Source: Chromera velia
Taxonomy: Eukaryota; Sar; Chromeraceae
Length of the DNA: 15,724 nt
Assembly (NCBI GenBank): GCA_018398765.1
Contig: JAHBMJ010005564.1
Span: 9,599-25,322 of the forward strand
Reading direction: 5' to 3'
The notes under the pieces are model-generated. The model did not search any database and was not told the DNA's origin. It saw only the letters and a list, made by a program, of their open reading frames with translations. The position numbers and the translations under genes were made by a program. This document shows, piece by piece, positions 7,621 through 15,724 of the stretch (position 1 is the first letter of the stretch; every line of letters starts with the position of its first letter).

Positions 7621-8986
7621 CTAAAATCCTGGAAGAAAGCTAAAATCCTAACCTCTTCCTAGGATTTTACGGGATCGTCAAGTATGAGGTCGCATGAGAG
7701 AGAGAGCTAGCAGCGAGAGCAGTAACTAGAACAGAAGGAAGAGACGAAAGACGCATAGGCCAAATGTTAGGAACAAACTTTATGTCAATGCCTCCCCTAG
7801 AGTTTAGGGAGTTTAAAAAACAAAAAAAAAAAAGATTTTACGGGATTTTAAAGAAATGAATAAAATTAAATTCAAAGATGAATGACATACTTCCAGTTTG
7901 ACCTGAAGGGATAACCGGCATCGATTGTGATCGACTTTTATTTCATTGTTTTTGTTTATGTTAAAATCCCGTAAAATCCCGTATAATCCCGTAAAATCCC
8001 GTGAAATCCTGGCATTCATTTCTAAAATCCTAGGATCCAGGATTTTAGTCTTTATAATCCCTAGAGCCAGGATTTTAGATTTTAAAATCCTGGAGAAATA
8101 GTCCGGCAGAATCCTGGGCAAAATCCGTCTAAATCTGCTAAAATCTTGTCCAAAATCCCGTAAAATCCGCTAAAATCAGGGTTGCTTTTTCGTCTGGTAA
8201 CAACCCCTCTTTACCAGTAATTACCAGATTACCGGTAATAGACTCCGTTTACCTAAGTTTTACTGGGAAAAAATGAGGAGAAAATGAAGTAAAATGATGC
8301 TCAAAAAAAAAAAATTGCCTGCGGTGCAACTCCTATTCTTTAGTTTTAAAGACTTCTTTCAACGTTTTTCACACTTTTAGGAATCGAATTAAGATTACGG
8401 AGGTAAGATTGCAGAGATAAAGAGGCAGCTAGCAGGTAGCCTAGCCCTAAGATGTGAAAACCTCTTTTGAGAGGACGTACTCACCTTCGAGGTTGTCAGA
8501 TTTGTTGCATTACACTTGCATGGTGCCTATAAATACAGCGTGGCGGCATACAAGAGTGGTGGTGGAGGCGAGTTGTGCCGATTGTATACCGTTTTTGGTC
8601 GTCAACACGCTACTGAGATGCTACTGAGGCCAATGGCAATCCGTCTTTCTAGTTTTATCATTTAAAACAGCATGGCTGCCCTTTAATGTCTCGCTTAAAC
8701 CATAAATAACTTAACTTACAATACGTAAATGACTGTCAAACCTAGTTAGACCGTGTAAATGAACGAACAAATAACTCAAAATGCTTTAAAAAATGCTTAT
8801 TATCATAAATAGATTTTTTAAACTATGGTTTTGAATTATATTTTGTCTCTACAGCCTTTACCAAACTTTTTACTAGTGGTCGGCCACTCTACCGGTAATT
8901 ACTGGTTGACCGGTAATCAACTTGCTTTACTACCGGAAAAATTGGCAACCCTGGCTAAAATCCTGGACTAAAATCCCGCAAAATCC
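7621..8986. repeat. 1,366-bp direct repeat, second copy
   Basis: Second copy of 6254-7619. It therefore contains a second SINE-like insert (7676-7833) and a second hAT-like element (8177-8953). It starts inside the left arm of the fold-back element and lacks that element's outer left end. Confidence 0.9.
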
Positions 8987-8998
8987 TAGCTACCTGTA

Positions 8999-9397
8999 GG
9001 GTACCCCTAGGGTAACATATAATGATACAGTGCAGATATACGCCGTAATACATAATGCATCCATGTATGCATCTAGGCATACATATATATATGTATCATT
9101 GTCTATAGGCACATATCCATCGATCGATCCATATTTAAATCCATATATCAATCTAGATGTCGATCAACGATCTATACAAGACCTGCCGTTTGCGGGGGCG
9201 ACCTCTACAAGACAAAACGGTGACAGTGCTCAAGGGCACCACAGTACTACCACTAAATCACTTATCACTTACTCATAGATGTCAATCCGATAGTGTCATA
9301 CATTTTGTTAATTTAATATTGGTCTCAATCCTATAGTCTAGGTCCTAGTACGTCCGAGTCTTTTATCTGATTTTTGTTTTTGTTGTTTGCATACAGT
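8999..9397. other. Dioxygenase 3' flank, TA/GATC-rich simple sequence
   Basis: The part next to the island holds short palindromic simple sequence: ATACATATATATATGTAT near 9079-9096 and ATCGATCGAT near 9118-9127, plus degenerate ATGCATCCATGTATGCAT. The remainder shows nothing recognisable. A small open frame at 9030-9278 reads through the simple repeats and is not called. Confidence 0.45.
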
Positions 9398-11366
9398 TTA
9401 TAATATTTTAAACTGTAAGGCTTTCCTGTCGTGTTTGTGATTTGACCCCCCCAGCGTCCACTGTGCGTCGAAAGACTCTTCTATCGCTAAGCGAAAATCC
9501 AGCGAGACCCGTGTAACTCCCGAACAATTACATCGCGTAAAGTGCCGACAAAAAGTTCCGTGGAACCTTAAAGCCTCGCCCGGATGAAGAAGAAGCGGGC
9601 GCCAGTCTGCCCTGCCGGGAACGCTCTCGACCCACATGGTGTTGCTCGGATTACACCGAGTCAGAGGGACCCAGAAGTTGACCTCCCCCGGCTGGTGGCC
9701 ATACTCTGCGTCGTTGTGGAGACGCCCCAGAGACTTGAAACGGCCTGCACCCATACATACATACGATACACAAGTTTCATGGCTGTCAGGCTTTTCATTG
9801 AACCATCCATCAATCCTCACATGCAGTCTTTCTTTCATGTTCTGGTGATCGAAGAGAGTTATTGAATTGAGAGAGACCCTCCAGCAGTTCGTCACGGTCC
9901 AACAAGGAAACACAACACCATGAATGATCGAGAGCTTGTCTGCATGTCCTACTCTCAGAAGGTGAGAGCCGAAATGAACCCTAATTTCAAAAGACGGAGG
10001 GGGCTCTAAATTGAAACTCAACCGCATTTTTTTCTCAGACTGCAACGTTGCAGGCCATGCATTCACTTCCTTTTGTCGATTTCATTTTCGAATCTTAAGC
10101 CACACTTGCCATGAGATGGATGCATGAGCAAACTGACCGACCACGAGGAAAGGCTTCCCCGTTCGCGGAGACAGAGGGCGGAAGCTCTTCAGAGCAGAAG
10201 ACACGCACTGTCGGCTGAGACTGAAAGAGGACAGTCACGATCCTCGAACAAGTAGTAGAACAAGAAGAAGAAGAACAGGAAGAGGAGGACGGTAGCTCTG
10301 TAGACTCAGCCAAGAGACAGGATCCCTCTGTGTCGTCTGGTTTGTGAATAAAATCTTCCTGTGTGGCATCTGCGTGATACTCATCTGAGGCCTTCAAGAA
10401 AACCTGTGACGGAAACGGACGCTCTTCCCTTCTTTTCTCCTTCTCTTTCGAAGAAATCTCTCGGCGTGCTTCCGTCTCATGTGCGGCACCAAAAGGCCCA
10501 GTCTCGGCGCCTTCCGACTGCACGAGGCGGAAGTGAAAAGAGGGACCGAAGAACGCACGCAGGACTGCTGGTGCTGCTATATCTCTCACAAATTCTTCGT
10601 ACAGAGTGCACAGCCTCCCACAGTCCTTCACAAGTGTGTGGTTCCTCTGCACTTTCATCGACCACGAATCTGCATTGGATACTGCAGGGGACAAGGAAGG
10701 ACTGGGCGGAACGTCAATTGAGTGGCCATGTTCTTTTTTTTCACACATGCTGAGATTCACGTCTCCTCTTTTTTTTTCATCTCTTGCGTCGCTTCCCTTC
10801 CGAGCGGACGGTCTCCAGGTGCTGACCATGCTGCCCTCCTGAAAACCCTCTAAGAGTGCTGATGCAGCCAAATGGCGTGGACATTGGCTGCCAGGCGCAC
10901 CGTTGCCATCGTTGTCGCCGTCCAGCGACAGGCCCAGCAGCTCCTCACAAATAGCTGAAGCAAAGTCAAACTTTTCGGGATCATACCGAAGCACCTCTTC
11001 TTCGAAAACACAGAGAGGGAGGGGGGCTCTCCATGTGGGCACAGGAAACCCATAGCCTGGATAGGGAAGACCAAAAATCGATTCTCCGTCTTTCCTTAAT
11101 AAGGGGAAGAGGTTTGCAAGGAGCGGGGGGAGAGGAGAGGAAAGAGACGGCACTCCGTCATGCGAAGTCTCCCGTCTCCTTCCTTTTCCACTTCCATTCC
11201 CCCTCCAGCCCTTCAACCTGCTCGCTGCAGGTTTCACCAATCCCCGTTCCATCTCGTCCTGCACATCAATTGGACAAACGGACAGAGAACCTTCTGATGA
11301 CGAAGACAGGGATGAGGACTGATTTGCCACCCACCCTTTGTATCGTTCTTTTAACTCGTTGCTCAT
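9398..11366 (-). CDS. StrG-like 2-oxoglutarate/Fe(II) dioxygenase, two exons
   Basis: Exons are 11366-10142 (408 codons plus one base) and 9744-9398, joined in phase 1, giving about 523 residues. The second exon carries the catalytic core: H418-N-D420 in GRLHNDAEYGH, PGEVNFWVPLT, then a distal histidine in CRHFT (H476) and an arginine in GVTRVSLDFR (R487). These are the expected two histidines and aspartate for iron and the arginine for 2-oxoglutarate. The spacing resembles bacterial StrG-like dioxygenases as I remember them. Exon 1 has matching flanking helices (DPEKFDFASAICEELLG, TLYEEFVRDIAAP, FQSQPTVRVF) interrupted by long Ser-, Lys- and Arg-rich inserts (150-240, 284-375). Substrate unknown. 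An alternative donor 3 nt away (exon end 10145) also keeps phase. A further 3' exon is possible, with a GTC donor at 9446-9444. Confidence 0.8.
9745..10141 (-). other. Intron of the dioxygenase gene
   Basis: A 397-nt phase-1 intron, from GTCGGT (10141-10136) to the GTGCAG acceptor ending at 9745. The exon-1 frame meets a stop at 10095, so splicing is required to reach the catalytic core. The acceptor is preceded by a TATGTATG repeat rather than a strong pyrimidine tract. Confidence 0.65.
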
Positions 11367-12025
11367 CTTGCGACGGCTAGTTTGCCGAAAGCAACGGTCC
11401 TGCCTCTACGTACTGTTTTTTGCAGTTAGCTGCCTCACCACATTGATGGAATTATTGTGTGAAACTTGCTGCTTCTGAACAAAGTGCTTTTGATTGAAGG
11501 GCCGATCAGAACCTGAGAAATGAAGACAATTTGATTCAAACGACTGCAATGACGTGCAATGACATGATGCGCGGCGGCGCGCGCCCCTCAGCGGCGCGCC
11601 GCGCATGCATGCATGCATGCAGTACGTGCATGACCCCGCGTGAAACGCGCGCGGCCCCGTCGCCGCGCGGCGCCAAGATGGCGGCCAATTATAAGTATCC
11701 CTCTACTTCGGATTTCGAGCAAATTGAGGTCCCCATACTGGAAATAGCTATATAGTGGTCCGTTAGAGGGCCTCTGAGGAATCGCCACTGATTCAACGTG
11801 TCTGACACCAGCTATGGCAGACGGAGTCTGAGGCTCTGAGCATTATGCACTATCTTGCACCGCGCATGAGACTTATGGGTACTGCAACATCCACAGCGCG
11901 TCTCGAAGAACTGCATGTGTTGTTCGTTTGATCGATCTCGCGGATTCTCTGCACAGCGTCGCCGTTCCGCTCGCTCACAAGACCAAAGAAGCATCTCTAA
12001 CCACAGCACACAGAGTGTATAACTG
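11367..12025. promoter_or_regulatory. Divergent promoter region, dioxygenase and MINDY4-like genes
   Basis: This region separates two head-to-head genes. It contains a CG-dense island (about 11569-11686) with a 9-bp inverted repeat TGCGCGGCG/CGCCGCGCA, a 19-nt TGCA tract (11603-11621), and an AAGATGGCGGCC motif at 11676-11687 like animal YY1 sites, overlapping CCAAT and followed by TTATAAG. The small open frame at 11531-11755 crosses these motifs and resembles nothing known. Strand assignment of each site is not possible from sequence. Confidence 0.55.
11603..11621. promoter_or_regulatory. TGCATGCA tract in CG-rich island
   Basis: GCATGCATGCATGCATGCA, a self-complementary tract, sits inside the divergent promoter. 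It parallels the tract at 1837-1850 and matches the ApiAP2-type site known from apicomplexans; binding here is an inference. Confidence 0.45.
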
Positions 12026-15000
12026 ATGGACTCTGCCGGGCTGACTGCGAACGACATCGCATACTCCATTGTGCGGGACTATCTGAAGTCTCGAGAGTTC
12101 ACCCAGGCGCTCCATGTACTAGACGGAGAGGTGGCACAGTCGGTCAGTGAGTGCGGTCGCATAACACTCCAATCAAATATTTGATGTTTTCTTTCCTCGT
12201 CTATCTTGCTCGTCTGTCCTGTCTGGGCCTTCCCTCTGCCGGCTACGAACAACAACAGTTGAACTCTCTTCGGCTTCCTCTTTTCCGTGCTCTGTGCGTA
12301 TGCATCACTAGGATCTTCCCAGCCACTAATGGCCTTCTCCTCCGATTTGGGGCCTCTCTTTCATATTGATTGACCTCTGTTTGTCGCGTTCCCGAGTCTG
12401 TTTTCGTTTTCCTTGTCAAATTCGGCCGTCTATCTTTAATCAGCTAAAGCTTATGTGCGGATGTCTTTCTTATCGTCTGTCTCCTGCTTGCCTCTAGCAC
12501 ACGCCCAGGTGCATCGAGGATGTCTCTCCCAAGCAAGATGACTGAAACATTTCTTGCACCATTATATGCACTTATCTCAGGCGGTGGATTCATTCAAATG
12601 CGAATAGACGGTGTCCCTCTCCGTCTTGTCTACCTACCACTTTTGTTTACCTCATGCACCTCTCTCTTCCCCTGTGTCTCTTGCAGGGCGAGAAGGAAAA
12701 GAAAGCGTCCAGAGCCGATATTCGCAAGGTCAGACAAGGCGTTTCAACAGAACTTCTTCCCTTCCTGACTCCGCAAAGAAACAGACTCCGTCCCCAAACT
12801 GTGTGACTCCAAACTCAATCATGCACCCAAAAAACGGTTTCAATAAGTCCCTGCCGCCCTCCCTCTCTGTCTGGCTGGTTGTGTCATTGCAGTTCCTCCG
12901 GGCCGAGAAGGAATTGAAGGCACATTCCCATGGCAGCAGAGTCGCCACTTTGGATGCCATCGTCGGTGAGTTTAGGCCTATCCGAAATGGAATGATTGAA
13001 TGTGTGGGAAGTGGAAGACACGCACGCGGGCAATGTCGTTTTTATCCACACGTTTCTGTCTGCGTGTCTGTGGAGTAAGTGCAAAGTAACAATGTGCAGG
13101 CAAGCACGCTTTCTTTTCACGCTGGAATTTTTGCTGATTGCAGATTACATCAAATCTGAACAACAAGAGAAGGAGAAACAGCACAGACAACAGACGGGCG
13201 GAACGAAGGAAAGAGAAAGAGAACCCCTAAAAAGTCCCAACGTGCCTCTCAGAGACATGAACGGAAAGGGGGTGGGGCTTGTCACTTCGGCTTATGCAAA
13301 CCCAGCCGGGGCAGTTGGGGGGATGCCGGGGTCTGGAGCTGCCGGGGTCCGCCCGGGGTCCTCCCCGCCCGTCTGTGCCGGGGCCCAAATGGGCCCAGTC
13401 GGGAGTGGTGCTGTTGGAACTGCCCCTGTAGTCAGCACATCAGCCGTGGCTCCTCGAATACACAGTCAGGGTGTGCCGAAAACTGCCTTTGGGGACCGTC
13501 CTATTTCCTCAGGGTGGGGTGCAGGTGCTGAAGAAGTAGGGCCATGTGCCGGGGCCCTTCCGGGGTCCTTGCGGCCCTCCGGCCCCCCTCCCTCCTCTTC
13601 TTCTGGATTCCGAGATCAAAGCCAAAGGGGGAGTGCGAGGGACTCAGGGGGTGGGGGGAATGGGAAGACGAGGGGGACGGTCGTGGAGGATTTGGAGGTT
13701 GAGGACTTTGACGATTTTGAGAGTGGTCCTCTAGGGGGCAGCTCTGGTGGGGGGGGAGGGGGGTTCAGAGAGAAGGAGAGGGAGAAGACACACAGCAACG
13801 GGAGCCTACCTGTCTCTGCACAGCCAACTGGCTTGACAGGTGAGGGGGGAGGAATGGTACTGCTTTTAAATACTCGTAATGATACCCTGCAGAGAAACAG
13901 AATATTGATAACCGGGTGTGGTATTGACCAACCGACCGTAAACGCGCAAACAGACACAGATAGATCTTTCGGGAGAAATAGAGACGGACAGTTAAAGACA
14001 AACACAGAAGAAATCACCGTAGGAATGATCGAATCAAGACAAAGCCACAATTAAATGAGTCTGCGTCTCTCTCTGCCATTTGCCAGGATTCTTGGTTCTC
14101 CTCTTTGGCCTTCCTTTCTTCTCATCTGTCTGTCTGCCTGTGTGAAGTGCCCTATGTCTCGCTTTCTTTCCCGCCCTTTCTACTATTATGTACATTGACA
14201 TCCAACCCCGTACGTCTTTTGTGCAGCATCCGGATTTCAGTCTGTGAGTCCAGAGGAGAAGACGAAACTCCGACTTCTGATCTTCGGAAGAGAACGTCAG
14301 GTGAAAGAGAGCGGGTCGATCTTTCTCGGAGTCTGTACGTGTGTCTGTGACGTTCGCTGTCAGGTTGTGGGTCTGTCAGTGGAGAAATGAGCGAGTCGAC
14401 CCCTTCTTCTCTCGTTGTCCACGGTTCAGGAACAGTCTCCATGCCTCTAGAGACGATCAGAAGGAAAGGGAGTCAATGGGTTTTGGTCCAACACACACGC
14501 ATCTGCCTGCCAGGTTTTGATGTTTTGTTTTTGAAAGCAAGAATTGCGTTTCGATTTTTTGGAGAAGAAGAGAAATAGACTGGCAAGGTCGCCGTAGGAA
14601 GACTCGACGCTGAAACAATCAGATGTATCACAGGATTGGAGGTATCTGTGTGACCTACTTTTTGTTTGTGTTTTGTGTCTGTCCTCTCTTCTCTCTCATC
14701 CGCCTGCCTCCTCTTCTTGCTCTTGTTCCAGGTGCCTCGATCGGATTTCCGACCGAATGGCGTCAGGGTTTTTTCTTCTCTTCCTGCCCAGAGACGCCCT
14801 ACGGCCTGCATCAAGAAAAAGTGCGTCGTCTCTCTCGCTGGTTTCTCTTTTGTGGTTCGATTGCAAGGAGGATGCGTGGGACAAAAAAAAATGAAGCAGG
14901 GGGCCATGAACATTATTCGCGCACCAACGCACATGCACCGATGTGCACATGCAGACAGAGGCTAATGGTCCCCCGCGGTCTTTGATTTTAGGCCTCCCGT

Positions 15001-15724
15001 TTCGCCCTCTCTCTCTCTGGCTTCTGGTTCTGCGGTTTGATTCGAATCTCGCGAGGTCTTCCTTCTTTCCTTCACCCCGCCCTTTGACTCCTTGCTTTCT
15101 TTCGCGATTTTCCGAATGTGGCCGTCTTCCTTGTACCCCTTTTCTCGCTTAGAAAAGAGAATGCGCATGTCACGTCTGATTTGACTGCTCTCCTTTTTGT
15201 TGCAGGGGGGTCCTTGTGGGGTGCTGGCGTGTGTGCAGGTCGGCCGGACTCCCTTTGCAGAATGAAGATCTTTGATGGTGGATGCGTGGGCAGGTCTTCA
15301 TTCAAAAGCTCTTACACTGATCTCGGGGGGTTTTGAGATTTCCTTTGTTCTACAGAGCACTTCATCTGAATGTGCTTTTGTCTCCATTTTTTGAGTGGCT
15401 ACCCTTAGAAGGGCTTCTCCTTATGAAGAGACGGAAGAGACAGCCTTTCCATAACGATATTTTTGTGCCATCGACTGATTGATTCTCTTTTGGTTTCGTG
15501 AACACCGAAATAAACTGCCCGGTGAGATATCTCATTCCTTCCCTCCTAATCTCAGGCTGCTCTGATCAAGGCGTTGATGAAGCCTGTGCGTCGGATGTCT
15601 ATCGGGGGTGAGCGTTGCTCTGTGGAAGGGAACCCGGCAGCTGTGAGGAGACCTGGAGTCCGAGCTAAAGACACGGCCCTCGGGACGGCACTGGCAGACG
15701 TCTTGTGGTGTGCTGCCTCGGGGG
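12026..15724 (+). CDS. MINDY4: MINDY4-type deubiquitinase, 3' end outside window
   Basis: Inferred exons: 12026-12142, 12687-12728, 12893-12965, 13144-13839, 14227-14295, 14732-14820, 15206-15238 and 15556-15724 onward. Phases agree at every join. Residues 1-40 (MDSAGLTANDIAYSIVRDYL...) are a LisH-like N-terminus resembling that of animal MINDY4, followed by RADIRKFLRAEKELKA. Residues 79-309 are a Gly/Pro/Ser-rich, probably disordered linker ending in an acidic VEDLEVEDFDDFE. The catalytic domain starts at about 320: LRLLIFGRE, GFPTEWRQGFFF, YGLHQEK, then GGPCGVLACVQ with the catalytic cysteine at residue 366 (15215-15217), and GTALADVLWCAAS. MINDY proteins are cysteine proteases that trim K48-linked ubiquitin chains. 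The catalytic histidine and the rest of the domain lie beyond the window. LisH plus linker favours MINDY4 over MINDY3. Confidence 0.88.
12143..12686 (+). other. Intron 1 of the MINDY4-like gene
   Basis: A 544-nt phase-0 intron, GTCAGT to TCTCTTGCAG. A more usual-looking GTGAGT at 12147 shifts the frame and leads to an early stop in exon 4, so the GTC donor is preferred. No other feature seen. Confidence 0.7.
13840..14226 (+). other. Intron 4 of the MINDY4-like gene
   Basis: A 387-nt phase-1 intron, GTGAGG to TTTTGTGCAG. Its first part stays open in the exon-4 frame to a stop at 14052-14054, so retention would give a truncated protein without the catalytic domain. Confidence 0.7.
14296..14731 (+). 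other. Intron 5 of the MINDY4-like gene
   Basis: A 436-nt phase-1 intron, GTCAGG to TTGTTCCAG. A nearby GTGAAA donor at 14301 breaks the phase needed for GFPTEW, so the GTCAGG site is preferred. No extra exon was recognised within it. Confidence 0.6.
14821..15205 (+). other. Intron 6 of the MINDY4-like gene
   Basis: A 385-nt phase-0 intron, GTGCGT to TTTTGTTGCAG. It immediately precedes the 33-nt catalytic exon. Open frames within it are short and resemble nothing. Confidence 0.7.
15206..15238 (+). other. 33-nt catalytic exon of the MINDY4-like gene
   Basis: Encodes only GGPCGVLACVQ, including the nucleophile cysteine. Both flanking introns are phase 0. Reading through the donor (GTCGGC) meets a stop at 15254-15256, so splicing to the GCTGCTCTGATC exon at 15556 is needed to continue the family sequence. 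Confidence 0.8.
15239..15555 (+). other. Intron 7 of the MINDY4-like gene
   Basis: A 317-nt phase-0 intron, GTCGGC to CTAATCTCAG, with a pyrimidine-rich 3' end and a CTAAT branch-point candidate close to the acceptor. Nothing else recognised. Confidence 0.7.

Larger units (their letters stand above)
6097..8998. mobile_element. Fold-back decamer element, copy B (with duplicated segment)
   Basis: The left end TGCAGGTAGCCAGGATTTTG and the right end (complement TACAGGTAGCTAGGATTTTG, ending at 8998) are inverted. Arms of GGGATTTTAC-type units switch orientation between about 6480 and 6595, as in copy A. Later insertions are a SINE-like unit (6309-6466) and a hAT-like element (6810-7586). Removing the second 1,366-bp copy would leave one coherent element of about 1.5 kb with both ends, which argues that the internal repeat is an assembly effect. 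No transposase is encoded. Confidence 0.68.

Noticed and set aside
9745-10066. N-terminal part of an open frame running into the dioxygenase catalytic exon
   Set aside because: It lies in the inferred intron. The upstream exon carries the family's N-terminal helices, and the acceptor at 9745 joins it in phase, so this stretch is treated as non-coding.
11531-11755. 74-codon frame starting in the CG-rich divergent promoter
   Set aside because: It runs through the TGCA tract and CG island, with compositional, not protein-like, sequence and no recognised family.
12147-12152. GTGAGT as the exon-1 donor of the MINDY4-like gene
   Set aside because: Its phase leads to a stop in exon 4 and destroys the RADIRKFLRAEKEL continuity; GTCAGT at 12143 keeps the frame.
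12996-14054. A continuous 352-codon plus-strand frame
   Set aside because: Its middle is exon 4 of the MINDY4-like gene, but its first 49 codons are intron 3 and its end is intron 4. The phase-consistent splice model explains the family motifs better.

Overview
This window looks like nuclear DNA of a protist, most likely a chromerid or other alveolate alga (Chromera-like). That is an inference from several signs: split genes with GT-AG introns, TGCATGCA and GAGACG promoter-type motifs like those described in apicomplexan relatives, (GATT)n microsatellites, and a mobile-element island between intact genes. No rRNA, tRNA or CRISPR array was recognised.

Four genes form two head-to-head pairs. 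The first pair is a two-exon glutathione S-transferase-like gene (minus strand, 162-1336) and a single-exon gene for a protein with two BTB/T1-type domains (plus strand, 2047-3654). The second pair is a two-exon StrG-like 2-oxoglutarate/Fe(II) dioxygenase (minus strand, 9398-11366) and a MINDY4-type deubiquitinase of at least eight exons (plus strand, from 12026, cut by the window end). Both divergent promoter regions (1337-2046 and 11367-12025) hold an uninterrupted TGCATGCA tract beside a CG-rich block. I see no shared pathway among the four genes.

Between the two pairs, about 4379-8998 is a nest of non-autonomous mobile elements. Two diverged copies of a fold-back element built from a GGGATTTTAC-type decamer (A, 4379-5670; B, from 6097) carry different later insertions. 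Copy A holds a 754-bp element with inverted ends and a 10-bp target duplication (4851-5604). Copy B holds a 777-bp hAT-like element with an 8-bp duplication (6810-7586) and a 158-bp A-tailed SINE-like insert (6309-6466). Each copy gives an empty-site comparison for the other. Between them lies a 245-bp inverted-repeat element (5852-6096). A 1,366-bp stretch (6254-7619) recurs, as far as I can read identically, at 7621-8986, separated only by an N at 7620. That is probably an unmerged contig overlap rather than a real duplication.

Splice sites were inferred from reading frame and family resemblance, not transcripts. Of nine inferred donors, six begin GTC and none begins GTA, which is unusual. 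The deubiquitinase's catalytic cysteine motif sits alone in a 33-nt in-frame exon, so skipping it would give a protein lacking the active site.
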